Shown: piece by piece, positions 12,193 through 26,278 of the stretch
How positions within the stretch are numbered: the first letter of the stretch is position 1
Layout of the letters: every line of letters begins with the position of its first letter
DNA from: Symsagittifera roscoffensis
Lineage: Eukaryota > Xenacoelomorpha > Acoela > Convolutidae
Direction of reading: 5' to 3'
NCBI RefSeq assembly: GCF_963678635.1
Contig: NC_087062.1
Coordinates: 60,863,584-60,927,583, forward strand
Length of the DNA stretch: 64,000 nucleotides
The notes under the pieces: generated by a model
The model's input: the letters and a program-made list of their open reading frames with translations, nothing else
Databases searched by the model: none
What the model was told of the DNA's origin: nothing
Translations under genes and position numbers: made by a program

Positions 12193-14657
12193 TCACTTCA
12201 AATTAACCTCTCCCAAATCGTCAAATTGCACGATTAGCACTGTTAGTCCATCGAAGCTGCCAATTTTCTCAATTGGCTGCTCTAATGAAATTTCGATATT
12301 GCCATGCAATTTGGCGCCAATCCTAATATGCACTGCTTCTAATGTTAGGAGTTTAATTGCGTTGTTTGACTGATCTATTACCTCCAAACTCAACTATGCT
12401 GTGGTCGCTTCCTCCCCACACTGACGTATGCGTATATGTCTACAGGCGAGTCCTCTTTCTTGTGTTCTCCAATCTTTGCGGCCAAATTTTGATCTGTTTG
12501 TCCAAAGTAGGTGGCAAAACATCCACAAAAAGGCAAATTGTAAACCACATTGGATTTCAGTTCACGGTAGAACGACGACATAAGGGAGGTAACAGCGGTT
12601 TTCGATTTCCTGTTCGTAAACACAATTTGTGCGTTGATGATGCTCCGCACCTTGTTTGCAAACGCTTGACTTTGTTTTCCTTGATACTGAAGCAAGAGCA
12701 TTGGGGATTTCTCGTCTCATTTGTCATTTGCTGCCCGAACTTCTGTTTTAGTTGGTAATAGTTCTTCCCGAAGAATTTTGCTTGGTGTTCACGACTCAAC
12801 TTTTAATGACCAGTCCTCTGGATACTAATTTTTCTTCCATCGCAGTCTATTGATCATCCTTGCTTCAATGGTAAAGTTCTATGTAGATGTGCCCCTAAAA
12901 ATCATTTGCACTGTACCCTCTATTATATTTAGTTTGTACTGCAGTGGTGCGCAACTTCTGACGTTTAGAAGCGTGCCAGTATCCTTTGGTTTTTGGTACC
13001 ATACACATTTAACTTTCTTGTTGCCATCAACATTTTTAATAATTTCTAAAAAAGCCAAGTCACCGTTCTCATTAGGTGTTTCATGTGTGAACTGAAAGTT
13101 ACGGTGCAATTTGCAAGTAACACGCTCGGGTCGACTTTAACAGTACTCACAATATCGTCTACGTATCGTACTTAACACCTGCTATGGTCAGCTCAGACTC
13201 AAGCATCTCAATGGAGAATTAAATTTTTTCTAATATGCCTTTGTAATCTTCATCCAAAATGCCACCACACTCCTTGTGATATCAATTCAAACAATCCTCA
13301 CATTCCATGCCTTGATTCTGAAAGTCACCATTTTTTTCCATTCTGGGAATTTTCCGTTCATATTTTCCAGAAAATCAATCTTTTGAGGGATTTCCATAGC
13401 TATCAACCAAAAGTGTGCCAGAATGACTGCCGGGTATGCACCCATGGCCAATCCATCCTTCTGTACTTACCATGTACAAAACCGTTTCAATTCAATGTAC
13501 TTCTTGAAAAGTTAGATGACTCATTCTGGCCGTATATATTTTTTCTCATTCTGGCGGTCTCTCGGAGTGGACACTCTGTGTACCGGCTTTCCACATAAAG
13601 GAATTGTTAGTCTCATCTGAGTCTATTTTGTATTCTCTATCATATCCCTAGCCTCTTCCGTGCTGGAATCAATATTTGCAACCAAGATTTCTTTAAAATT
13701 TTTTGCTAATAATTCATTTAAGTTCTCAAAAAAACTGCCGAATAGAGAGAGGACAGGTCGTACTGGTGTATCCTTCTTATATAATTTAGCCTATTCATAA
13801 AGTCGTGCATAAAGGTGATCCATCCCGGCACTTTTATCTCATCTAGTACCTTTGCCGCTTTTCTGTGTAATTTTACTTAGCCTGTCTTGTCTATCAGCTA
13901 ACTTCACAATTTTCTTAGATTGACTGAGGCACGTGGCTAACGAGTTGTCCCTTGCTTGACGCAGAACATTGTTTATGACCAATGGCCATAACCTTTCATC
14001 AATTCTCCTAATTCTGTCCCTTTGCTTACCCACGTCATCGCTATGAAACCACTATCCTCTTTTGCCCTACTCATTTATGTCCTAAGCATTTTCAACTGAA
14101 AGTTGAGAGTCGCTTGGTCAGAAAACACTCCTTTCTCAGGTACACTAAGCCGAAAAAAATTAGGTATTATATCGATAAAATTAAGATAAAATTAAGGCGA
14201 CATTGGCTAATGTTAAATTTATTCAACTACTTTACATATTGAAAAACAAATTCCACAAAATTTCTTTTTTGAGAATAAATCTAAGGAACGTGGGTAGTAA
14301 TTTCATTAGGTTCATTGCACAGCTGGCCACGAAAAGCAAACACTCACAAGGCGCTAACTGCAACTAAGCTCACTGTGGATTCGGCTTGTTGTCTTTCTGA
14401 TGCCTATCATGAGCTAACCGCTTTGTCTCTTCCCTGCAACGGGTCTGCGAATGTCTTTTCTTTCTGTATCTTCTTTTGGAAATCAGCTTATACAATCGCT
14501 CCTTGAGCTTCCACACCAAGCTCAAAGACTTTATTTCGAGTTCGCGTTGTTGGTGGAGCTCGCTGTACACTTCGATGATCTCGTGTTGACACTTCTGCTT
14601 TAGTTTGAAGACATGTAAACTTACTGTCGAGATTGTCAGAATGCCCGTCCTTATCAT
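12193..14657 (-). pseudogene. Penelope-like element relic (RT + GIY-YIG), copy 2
   Basis: Tandem copy of the relic at 598-3062 with the same breaks: GIY-YIG at 12701-12390, RT thumb at 13109-12879, basic N-terminal pieces at 14033-13839 and 14657-14370. Shared lesions show that decay preceded the tandem duplication. Confidence 0.8.
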
Positions 14658-16059
14658 TTCCTCCTACACGCTCGGGTCATCTTACCTTCAACAGTAACTG
14701 ATGTATCGAACATGATCCTTTCTGTCTGATAGATACCCGATGACACCTTCGATTGGGCTAGAGGAAAAGTTGCTTGTTCTGTGGCATTTCAGAGAGTTAT
14801 TGATAACGTCGTGCCACAACACTATATTATCTTCTCCCCGCAGTAGGCTTCTGCCGAGCAAGTTCAACAGATTTTTGTCCCCGTGGACTTAGTCGGGGTT
14901 CAATGCTAGGCCCGGTATAGCTGCGATGTGCCCCGAATACTCCCTCTTTTCCTCTACGTTGAAGTCTTTCAGGCTAAGCGCATGAGAACTGGCTGCCACA
15001 ATATGGATCTTTTTCCACGTAAAAACATCAGATTTTGAATAAAAAATAGCAAAAATAGCATTGTTTTCGATTGACATGGTTGACATTTCGGCCAAAGTTT
15101 TTTTGAACTAAAATCTAAGCCCATCAAATTGAAACAGCAAAGCCAACCTAAGCACTTTTCAAGAAAACTTTCAACCATATGACTACCATATCTAACAAAA
15201 TGACTACCGTGGCTGTATATGACTACCGGGTCTCATACAGCCACATCTTGAATTTTGTAATCAATCGTGGTATCCGCGAAACAAAAATTATCTAAAATTA
15301 TTGAAAAACCTTCAAGGGAGGGAAATTTGATTGGTCACTGGATTGCCAGAACAGAGAGAAAGACTGCGGAAGCTAGACCTGCTGTCTCTTGAAAGTGCAG
15401 AACACAAGAAACAATGATTGAAATGGTCAAAGAATGAAAACTCAATGATCTATCCGATTGTGCTTAAGACTACTATTTGCATATACTGTTACTATAAATT
15501 TTTCAGATGCACGCCAAGCTCAAGCTGGGTTGCGATGTTGTTAAGTTGATAATTGTTTTCACAACCACAAACACACAACCGAAAGGCAGCAGCAAACGAA
15601 ACTTATCCAAAAACCATCAACTTAAGTAAATCAATCGTGGGGATTGGTGCGAGATGACTTTATTCTGATTAGATGAGTCAAGATTTGCCCATTGGTTTGT
15701 ATACAAGATGGGATTACAATGGAGAAACACAAAAGATCAAGTCAAAGCAAAATCGAGTTCGAAAATTTGAATTTATAGTCATGTCATTTTTTAACAACCA
15801 GACCACAATGCATAATTGAAACCTTTGAAACGACAGGAACTCAGAAAAAAATTTGATTGCCCAAGTGTTGATGGTTATTGCAAACCCTGTAAAACTGTTT
15901 TTGAGGCAATGGGCTTTTATTTTTATTTCTGTCTTCGTCAAGAAGCTAAACCTAGAATTACTGATGATGATATCAAACAATGAACGAGGATAAGAAAACT
16001 GGAAGAGCTTCGAAAAAATTACATTCGAGAAAAATATTACTCCATAGAAGAGAAGTGGG

Positions 16060-17168
16060 CATGCCTAGAACTGTGGGCATGCCTAGAACTGACGCTTCGC
16101 TTATTTCCCGCTTTCTAATCTCGAAAGCTTCCTGAGCTCTTTCATTCCATTCGAACTTCTTCCCTTTGTTGCGCATTAATTGCTGCATTGGAGACACCCT
16201 GTCTGCGTATCCCTATATGAACTCGCGGTAATAATTGGCAATACCCAGGAAACTCATGAGCTGTGTGTCCGTTTTGAGGGCCTTCAAAGTTAGCTATGCC
16301 TGTCTACCATTCTTCCCAGATACTTAATTGAGTGCCAAAGGATCTCACATTTCGACGGTTTGCATTTCAAGCCGGCTCTCTTCATGCAGTCGAAGACCTC
16401 GTGGAGTCTGTTGATGTGATTTGCCAAAAAAGGTATAGCCATGACCACGTCGTCCACGTAGCACATCACGAGATTCTCGTACTTCTTCGTTATCCTTATG
16501 AAATTCTGAGCCAACAGTCTTTGAAAGGTCGCCGTGGCATTGCACAAGCCGAAGGTGTCCTCTTCCACGGGAAAAAACCCAATTCCCATGCAAATGCAGT
16601 CTTCTCTCTGTCCTTATTCCGCAGAGGAACCTGCCAGAAGGCAGAACCCAGATCCAGTGTAGTGAAAAACTTGGCATCGCCTAGTTTCGAGAGGCTCTCG
16701 TCTATGCGTGGAATTGGGTAAGCGTCCTTTATGGTCATCGCGTTTAGATAGCGGAAGTCGCAACAGAATCTTAGCTGTTCTCTTTCCTTTTTAGACATGA
16801 CAACTCCACAAGCCCAAGGTGACTTTGAGGGTTCTATCATGTCGTATTCGAGCAGCGTTTCTATTTCTGCTCGGCACGCTTTCAATTCATGTGATGTCAT
16901 GCGACTTGCGCCCTCCCTGTAGGGAACGGCGCCTTCTTCTAGTTTAATTTCGTCCAAAGTACAACAACCAAAGTTCGCCTTGTTTTGAAAAAATGTCCGC
17001 GTTCCGATTTAAAACTTTCTTGAGCGACTTGAATTCTCCAATGCCTATCTTAACTCTCAAGTGCTCTATCTCTGGCAAAACTGGTTTGTCAGACTCTAGT
17101 TCATATGACGAGGGGCGTTCTGGAAAACTCGAGCAACTCGACAAGTCGTCATCCGTCTCGGATCTCAT
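16060..17168 (-). pseudogene. Gypsy reverse transcriptase relic, copy 2 (3'-truncated pol)
   Basis: Tandem copy of the relic at 4465-5573 with the same truncation point and the same 18-base duplication at the junction (16058-16093). One change swaps a Val codon for Phe near 16575. Confidence 0.85.
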
Positions 17169-18361
17169 TGAAACATTTTATTCAAAGATTTCAATTCATT
17201 AGTCCTTATTAAGATAGATCAAATTTTTACCCGCATGAAAGGATCAGTCTTTTACATGGATTTTTTTCAAGTTCGATGTCTCTTCATAATCCGTTTTCAT
17301 CAGCAAAGCGTAGCCAAGTTTCCTTCCACGCTGGATTGAAACTCTTGTCTCCAGTGTATTCCACAAAACACTCAGACACAGTCCGTGTCGTGTTTCGGAA
17401 AAGCTCTGGCCTAAAACCACTGAATTCTTACTGTTTGGGTTGAGCACCAAGCAAACCTGCTTAGTATCACTCAATGAGTTTGAATTTCTCATTCTAAAAA
17501 TAGCTACTACTGCCTGCCCAGAGGCTGTAATTTTACTTTTCTGTCTAAAAAAACTGGTATCTTATTTTCATCAGTTTTTATTCTGTTTACTGGTCTCTTA
17601 ATATGCTTCCTGACTGTGTTCCTTATCCTAATCAGCCCATTATTCAGGTCGTTTATCACGTCGAAGTTCCTGACAAAGTCGCGACCCAAATTGAACTGAT
17701 CCGAATCGTCCAGATTCTCCACCACGAGGAAATTCATTCAGAGATTTTGTCCCCCGACGTGGAGGACTGTTATTGGTGTTCTCCCGGCCACTTAAATCAC
17801 TCCGCGGTTAGCGGCTGCAAATCTTAGATTCGTTGGTATTAGTTCCTCCCTTGTGAAGCCCATTCTTTGCCATGTCTTTATCGGCATTACAATGACCACT
17901 GCTCCTGTGTCTAGAAGTCCTGTTAATTCGATCTTTCTTCCATCGGTGTCTACTAGATGTACAGTCACATCTGCTTCGTATCCATCGTGTACCGCATCTT
18001 GATCCATCATGGCATCATGGCCAATTCTACGAACCTTCAGTTCTTCCCGATCCAAATATTTTTGTCCCATTTGGTCACTGTCTGTAGTGGCGTAAGTCTT
18101 GGTATAGATACTAGTCCCATCCACGTTTAACATCACTTGATATGGGCTGTATACTTCAACGTAGCACCCGTGAAGTTTCTTCATTTGAGTGCCACCCGTT
18201 GTTAACAACGCTCGCATATCTCTCGACTCAAAACTTGGTCATCTTGTCTCAGATAATCCGCATATATATCCAAATGCATCAAGGTGAACTCCGAAGGTTC
18301 GCTTAGATTCCCGATTACCTAATGTCCAGCCACTGAGATTAATGACTGTATCTTAGTTCCT
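17169..18361 (-). pseudogene. Gypsy aspartic protease and linker relic, copy 2
   Basis: Copy of 5574-6766. The DTGA-containing frame (18217-17792) is longer here (141 residues) because one T present near 18060 is missing from copy 1. It is still separated by frameshifts from the rest of pol. Confidence 0.8.
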
Positions 18362-21324
18362 TGTGGCACCATCCCGAATGTTTTTCCTGAGATCACATTC
18401 AGCTTCATGACCAAACTACTTGGTGCCTTCATTTCTTTCACCTCAGATGCTTCAAAGGCGTTGAGCTGTTCTTGAGATCTCTCGTTCTCGAGTTCGAGCT
18501 TGACTTTTTCTTCTATTTCTCTTGTCGCCAGTTCCTGTTGGGCTCTATTAAGGGCATCTCTTGCCGCTTCTTTGTTGTCAATCTTAAAGTCGTTTGCTGC
18601 GGTTTCAGGCTCTGGTTCATTCGTTTTTTCTAGCACGGTCTGCATTTTCTTCGTAGCTAGCTATTCTGGTTTCTCTTTCCTCCGTGCTTCCGCCTTACTC
18701 ATCAGACGTGCCTTGCTGGCTTTGACATCAGATAAAGCTTATTCATGCCTTGGGTGCTTGATGTCTGCCACAGCATCTCAAAATTCAGGACAATCAGATT
18801 TAAAATGACCATCCAAATTGCATAAAAAACACCTGGGGCTGAATCTTGCAATTACTCCTCACATGAAATCTTCATGATTTATTTCTGATGCATCTTCATC
18901 CTCGAAAATAAAACCGGTTGCATTCATGCCTTGTTTGTAGGTTGAGCATGGTGATACTTGATGGTCTGTCGAAGTGCAAATTGCCCAAAAGCGTCTCTTG
19001 TCATTGTCGTGCCTATGTTTGTACCAGTTGTTACCCTGGTTAGCAGGTCTATAATTAAAATTACCATAATTTTTTTGTAATAATAACCTGATCTCATAGG
19101 AGGTTTAAGCAACAGATAATCCCCCTGGATTTCGGTGGCAGTTCCGGTGTAGATGCACTGGTTGAAAGAGGTGCGTAATGCGTTGCTAATATGTCCTAAG
19201 TTCATCAATCTTCACACCAACTATGAATTTTGATGCTACTGCCAAGTTCATCCCGCTGTTTGATCGTTCGGTTGACTGCGCATTCTAAGCATCTCTAAGT
19301 CATCCAAGAATTTGTCTTTGGTTTCGTCTTCACTTTGCCTTCGTTTCTCGAAGCGCATCCTCGATTGGTGTCCTTGCACCCCTGAGCCAAAATGATTCAA
19401 CAAGGTTTCGAAGATTTTCTCGATGTGTCCCGCTGGAATTGCTTTTTGGCCATCGCACAATTCAGAGCTGTCCCGTGTAGGTTGCTGGTGAACGCTCGCC
19501 ATTGTTGACTTTCAAACAAGTCGTCATTCTCAAAGTGCAGCTTCATGACCTCTATCCAGGTGCCTATACACCCGTCATATTTGTCCTTGTAGCATCTTGG
19601 TTTCTTAAATACCTTTCTTGACTTTTTGCTGCGTTCACTGGTCCTAGATAACCTCGTGAGGAAAGTTTCAAAAGACCTATTCAGATGTTCAAACGCTGTC
19701 GCCATAGCCGTTGCATCCCGTAAATATCCTGCTTGATCGTTATTATCCGTTTCCCTATTGTCAGAATCGCTGGGCTGAGATCTTCCTTGATTCGAGTGGT
19801 TGCAGCTTGTTGATTCGCTTCTCGCATAGGTCGTTCATTCGAGATCGGCCTGCTGCCAGTAGAACCTCCTCTGTTATTCGTTGGACCCTTCGGCTTGTTA
19901 TCCCAGGTGGCATTGCTGGATGAGTTCCCCTTCCTCTTGTGGATCCATGGTTCCTTCCTCTGTTAGGATGGTCGTTGAAGTTCGTTGTCGGCTCCCTGTT
20001 AGCCTCTCCCGAGTGTTTTCTCCTATTCCTAGAGCTGCTCCTGTTTCGTAGGAGACCATCCAGCTTATCTATGATAGCTTGAGTTTGTCTTTCCATCTTT
20101 GCTTCTATTCTTGTGTCAAGAGTCCCAAGAGCCTACTCTTGCTGACTTCGTAGTTGTTCCAGCTCCCCTCTCAAACGTCTTTCTCTTTCCTCAGCCTCCC
20201 TCGTTATTCGTGACAAGTTTTTGACCAAGTATTCATCCGTCCTTTCTATTAAGCGTTTTTCACTTTTATCAACTTCCTGTCTGTTGCGGTTAATTTCTTC
20301 CCGCAGGCTTTCTCTCTCAACATGAACTGCTCTCTCTAGTTCACTCATTCTTATAGACATCTGCTCACTCTGCTCACCCATGCTGTCTACTATCCTGGTC
20401 AAATCCTATCCCATCTATGCCCCGTTGTCTACTAATAGTGTAACTAGTGGTGGCTTCGCCCTATTGGTTCCTGGCAATTTAGTGCTGGTCGAGATACGAG
20501 TTTTACCTCTATGTCTCGACGTTCTTTCATAACCCGCCTCTGGTTCCTCTGGTGTGATTCCTGACCCTGTTTTTCTATCATTTCCGGATTGCTCCTCCGT
20601 GTTGGTCACGGTAATGAACTGCGGTGACCGTTGCATTCCATCAAAAGTCTTGTTCATGGTTCTGACCGCACGCACTAAACCGATCCGAATAGCCAGTCTT
20701 CATGTTTGTGGATGACCCATTTTAACGGGTAGAATTGTTCAGGCTTACTTGAGAATCGAAGTCATCAATATCTTCATTGTCCTTCTTCCCTTCTTGGGCG
20801 TCTACTTCATCACCTGTTGACGTTCCCGTAGTAAAGGGCAAGACATTTCCCAAAGTCTTTCTGAGTCGTTCCGAAAACGAGGAGGACGTTGCCGCTTTGT
20901 CTGCCACCCCATGCATCATGGTATTGTCAGTAGGTGATCCTGCTGCTGCTGCTGCTGCTGCGTTTTCAGTCGAAATGTCGGACAGTTCCGACATCTCCTC
21001 TCGATCTAGAGTCCCGTTAGAAGTGGCGAAATTGTGGCCATGTTCTACGGGAATAGATTCACTCGTCAACTTTCTATTCCCATTTTGTTGCGTCCCACGT
21101 CACGCCTTGTTCTCGTCCAGTATGGGTTTGGATGGGTCTCTACTTCCCGCATTGCCCCTTTTTTCTCCGAAGCTTTTTCACTCCTTGTTCGAACCATTCT
21201 GCCTAAAACTTCGTTCCCTTTCTTGTTCCCACGATAGGGTCGTTCATTGATTTTTTTGTTTCTTTGGTATAAAATTCCTAGAGCTATCAGTTAATTTAGG
21301 TATCCTCGACTTGTCTAGACTCAT
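18362..21324 (-). pseudogene. Gypsy Gag and nucleocapsid relic, copy 2
   Basis: Copy of 6767-9703 with the same order and breaks. The alanine run is one GCT longer (21069-20722 frame). The roughly 22-base segment at 18726-18748 that copy 1 lost is present. Confidence 0.8.
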
Positions 21325-23308
21325 CGTAATTTACCGTTTCCTACCGTTTTTATTGTTTGATAACCGATAATAATAACACAACACAATAATGTCAAAATGT
21401 CTCAACTAAAATTGACCACGAATCTTTTTATGTTATCACAGTACAGTGTGTATACATTTTATGCTTAGCAATTGATTATTGGATATAAAGCTAGCACAGA
21501 CTGATGATATCAATACATTTATACTTTTAAAAAGTAGTCTAATCACTACCCAACCGAGAATAATTAATGTGCATTTAAAGCCAAAAATTTAGATAGAAAG
21601 TATACTCAAAAAAAGTATGTGTACTGCACTTGGTCTGTCGCAATTTAATAGTCGAACTTGTTTATAAAGAAAGAGCTTTCCCTGTTTATTTCCGCACTAA
21701 ACAGACAAAACTTGAAGGCAGTATTCTTCTTAAATGGGCGTATATTGCACCCATCGAGTTCTGTGTTACTTATCGGCCTTCGGATTGCCCGAGCTAGACC
21801 TACTAAAACTCTCAAGGAAACCACTCTTCCAAAAAATAGTTTGATTTTTAATCCCAATATATCAGTGTCGAGTTCTGTTTTCAGTTAGACCTAGAGTCGC
21901 GAATCTCTGGGTTTAGACCAGTTTTTGTTTCACTATGATTTTTTACAGTTTTTATCTAAAGGCAAGTTACCAGTGCGGTCACTGGTCTCCTGCCTGATTT
22001 CTAATATCTTAAAACTTTTCACTATGTATCTTACTTTTGTCTACGTATGTTCAGGATCCCTACAGTCGCGTTTGTTGATATTTTTTTTATTTCTCGGACC
22101 CCTTCGGATTGACAAAAAAAGGACCCCCCCCCCCGGATTCGAACCCCTCCTAATTGGCAAAATACGACCCCTCCAAATTTGGACAGCTCCGAATTGGGAC
22201 CCCTCCAAATTGGCAAAAATAGCCATTGCGGGTCGTTAAAAAACAATAACCGAGACCCTTCCGGATACGGTCTCAGAGCCTATTATGCTTATTAAAGTAA
22301 CTAGGAGGGGTATGTTCTGGTCCTATACCCTTCCGGATTAAGGCTTAAGCTGCTTACTTAACAGTTTTCCCTAACTGTAAAGGGTCTTCTAACTAGCCTA
22401 GTTTTGACTCGAGTATCCTTTTCTGGGTTCCTTAGCCCTTCCTTTTTTGTCGAGAACAGCGTAAAATTGCCTTATTTAACCGTTACTACCGTTTGGTAGG
22501 GGTATAAGGACTTTCCAAAAATAACTTTTACAAAACGTGATGGGTCTTTTTCACAAGTTGGTAGTTTTTGCTAAAAACAGTTTTAAAAAACTTTTTAGCT
22601 TGCTTTTTTCAAGGAACAATTGCTTTATGATTAAACTTACTTAATATCTGTTCTAGTGGTACCAAGATGAACTGGATCTGTCAAGTTGTTCTAAAGTTAA
22701 TAATCAAAACGTCTTTAATGCGAACTCAAAAAGTTTTCAAATTTATAGGTTCCGCCTAATTTTTTTTGCAATTTTTGTCTTTTTGACTTATAAAATATCA
22801 ATCCCAGCTCAAAAAAGATATACCCTTATAGTTGAATGCAAAAAAAGTTGGTCTAAGTTGTTTCAGCTGAAAAAAAATTGCCAAAAACAATGCTATTTGG
22901 ACGCCTCCGGATTGATAAATCCACTAAATCAAACACGCTAAGGTCAATTCCACCGGGCTTAAGAAGGTTATTGGCACACGCTTTTTAAAACCTGTCGATC
23001 ACTAGTTTTTGTTGTCCGAACAACAGCTTTCATTCGCCCTATCTCAAAAATTTTGAAAAGTTTTCTTATTTTGTGGCGTTTCGTTTTTTCAAAAACTACA
23101 AAATTTCGTACTTTGTCATCCATTTAGTTCCAAGCACGTCCGAACTAATTTTAACCGGTTCTAATAGTTCTGCTAAAGCAGTTGCAATGTAATTCACTAA
23201 TTTAACGCTTTTTTTGTTTTAAAAAACATCGATATCTCAAAAATCGCGATTTGTGGGGGGATCAAAATATCATTATTTTGACCATAAAAACCGGTATGTT
23301 TGCTATGT
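21325..23308 (-). other. Untranslated leader of gypsy relic, copy 2
   Basis: Copy of 9704-11687, with its repeat tract at 22095-22224. No gene seen. Confidence 0.65.
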
Positions 23309-23696
23309 TGCTATCATTTTACTGTTTTTTCTTCAGGAGATAAAAATCATCATATCCATCGGAGATGGATCAACCCTTTCCCTCAACTCCTAGCTTCTCA
23401 TTATCTGAAATAGAATTTTGATGTTAGTTAATTTAATTCAGGACATATCCGGAAGCTAAAAGTTGTTAAAATGCAGTTTCAGTTTCTCCCCGAGACCCTT
23501 CCGGATTCTGGAATCTGGACGAAGAGCGGTTTTGTTGTCCTTCTGGAAGGGTGGTAAAGTCCTTTCAGTACCCTTCTGAATTCTCGGGAATTTCACGGTG
23601 ACGAACGATTGTACAGTTGCAATCGTTACATCTCGGACAGTCTCGATCGTAATTTCAAAACAGTTTCCATGTCTTTTCTTCACTATCGAGAGTCAA
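23309..23696 (-). repeat. Degenerate LTR remnant of the gypsy element, copy 3
   Basis: Same remnant as at 93-480. It lies upstream (minus-strand sense) of the leader and gag relic of copy 2. Confidence 0.6.
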
Positions 23697-23813
23697 TGTT
23701 GCTATTTTCTAGCAAAAATTGGTTTGTTCTGATTTTGGCGGTTTTCAGTGTTTGCGAAGTTTCATGGTCGTGAGGCATCTTTTTTTTGAACGAGTAATTG
23801 AAAAATTACTTCC

Positions 23814-26278
23814 TCACTTCAAATTAACCTCTCCCAAATCGTCAAATTGCACGATTAGCACTGTTAGTCCATCGAAGCTGCCAATTTTCTCAATTGGCTG
23901 CTCTAATGAAATTTCGATATTGCCATGCAATTTGGCGCCAATCCTAATATGCACTGCTTCTAATGTTAGGAGTTTAATTGCGTTGTTTGACTGATCTATT
24001 ACCTCCAAACTCAACTATGCTGTGGTCGCTTCCTCCCCACACTGACGTATGCGTATATGCCTACAGGCGAGTCCTCTTTCTTGTGTTCTCCAATCTTTGC
24101 GGCCAAATTTTGATCTGTTTGTCCAAAGTAGGTGGCAAAACATCCACAAAAAGGCAAATTGTAAACCACATTGGATTTCAGTTCACGGTAGAACGACGAC
24201 ATAAGGGAGGTAACAGCGGTTTTCGATTTCCTGTTCGTAAACACAATTTGTGCGTTGATGATGCTCCGCACCTTGTTTGCAAACGCTTGACTTTGTTTTC
24301 CTTGATACTGAAGCAAGAGCATTGGGGATTTCTCGTCTCATTTGTCATTTGCTGCCCGAACTTCTGTTTTAGTTGGTAATAGTTCTTCCCGAAGAATTTT
24401 GCTTGGTGTTCACGACTCAACTTTTAATGACCAGTCCTCTGGATACTAATTTTTCTTCCATCGCAGTCTATTGATCATCCTTGCTTCAATGGTAAAGTTC
24501 TATGTAGATGTGCCCCTAAAAATCATTTGCACTGTACCCTCTATTATATTTAGTTTGTACTGCAGTGGTGCGCAACTTCTGACGTTTAGAAGCGTGCCAG
24601 TATCCTTTGGTTTTTGGTACCATACACATTTAACTTTCTTGTTGCCATCAACATTTTTAATAATTTCTAAAAAAGCCAAGTCACCGTTCTCATTAGGTGT
24701 TTCATGTGTGAACTGAAAGTTACGGTGCAATTTGCAAGTAACACGCTCGGGTCGACTTTAACAGTACTCACAATATCGTCTACGTATCGTACTTAACACC
24801 TGCTATGGTCAGCTCAGACTCAAGCATCTCAATGGAGAATTAAATTTTTTCTAATATGCCTTTGTAATCTTCATCCAAAATGCCACCACACTCCTTGTGA
24901 TACCAATTCAAACAATCCTCACATTCCATGCCTTGATTCTGAAAGTCACCATTTTTTTCCATTCTGGGAATTTTCCGTTCATATTTTCCAGAAAATCAAT
25001 CTTTTGAGGGATTTCCATAGCTATCAACCAAAAGTGTGCCAGAATGACTGCCGGGTATGCACCCATGGCCAATCCATCCTTCTGTACTTACCATGTACAA
25101 AACCGTTTCAATTCAATGTACTTCTTGAAAAGTTAGGTGACTCATTCTGGCCGTATATATTTTTTCTCATTCTGGCGGTCTCTCGGAGTGGACACTCTGT
25201 GTACCGGCTTTCCACATAAAGGAATTGTTAGTCTCATCTGAGTCTATTTTGTATTCTCTATCATATCCCTAGCCTCTTCCGTGCTGGAATCAATATTTGC
25301 AACCAAGATTTCTTTAAAATTTTTTGCTAATAATTCATTTAAGTTCTCAAAAAAACTGCCGAATAGAGAGAGGACAGGTCGTACTGGTGTATCCTTCTTA
25401 TATACTTTAGCCTATTCATAAAGTCGTGCATAAAGGTGATCCATCCCGGCACTTTTATCTCATCTAGTACCTTTGCCGCTTTTCTGTGTAATTTTACTTA
25501 GCCTGTCTTGTCTATCAGCTAACTTCACAATTTTCTTAGATTGACTGAGGCGCGTGGCTAACGAGTTGTCCCTTGCTTGACGCAGAACATTGTTTATGAC
25601 CAATGGCCATAACCTTTCATCAATTCTCCTAATTCTGTCCCTTTGCTTACCCACGTCATCGCTATGAAACCACTATCCTCTTTTGCCCTACTCATTTATG
25701 TCCTAAGCATTTTCAACTGAAAGTTGAGAGTCGCTTGGTCAGAAAACACTCCTTTCTCAGGTACACTAAGCCGAAAAAAATTAGGTATTATATCGATAAA
25801 ATTAAGATAAAATTAAGGCGACATTGGCTAATGTTAAATTTATTCAACTACTTTACATATTGAAAAACAAATTCCACAAAATTTCTTTTTTGAGAATAAA
25901 TCTAAGGAACGTGGGTAGTAATTTCATTAGGTTCATTGCACAGCTGGCCACGAAAAGCAAACACTCACAAGGCGCTAACTGCAACTAAGCTCACTGTGGA
26001 TTCGGCTTGTTGTCTTTCTGATGCCTATCATGAGCTAACCGCTTTGTCTCTTCCCTGCAACGGGTCTGCGAATGTCTTTTCTTTCTGTATCTTCTTTTGG
26101 AAATCAGCTTATACAATCGCTCCTTGAGCTTCCACACCAAGCTCAAAGACTTTATTTCGAGTTCGCGTTGTTGGTGGAGCTCGCTGTACACTTCGATGAT
26201 CTCGTGTTGACACTTCTGCTTTAGTTTGAAGACATGTAAACTTACTGTCGAGATTGTCAGAATGCCCGTCCTTATCAT
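23814..26278 (-). pseudogene. Penelope-like element relic (RT + GIY-YIG), copy 3
   Basis: Third copy, with the same arrangement and breaks: GIY-YIG at 24322-24011, RT thumb at 24730-24500, N-terminal pieces at 25654-25460 and 26278-25991. Confidence 0.8.

Larger units (their letters stand above)
11596..23216. repeat. Tandem array unit, copy 2 (11.6 kb)
   Basis: Full second copy, offset by 11595 bases from copy 1 at its start and 11621 at its end. Private changes include T for C near 12438 and A for G near 13930. It keeps the roughly 22-base segment near 18726 that copy 1 has lost. The giant element at 57100-57160 also has that segment, so copy 2 carries the ancestral state. Confidence 0.97.
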
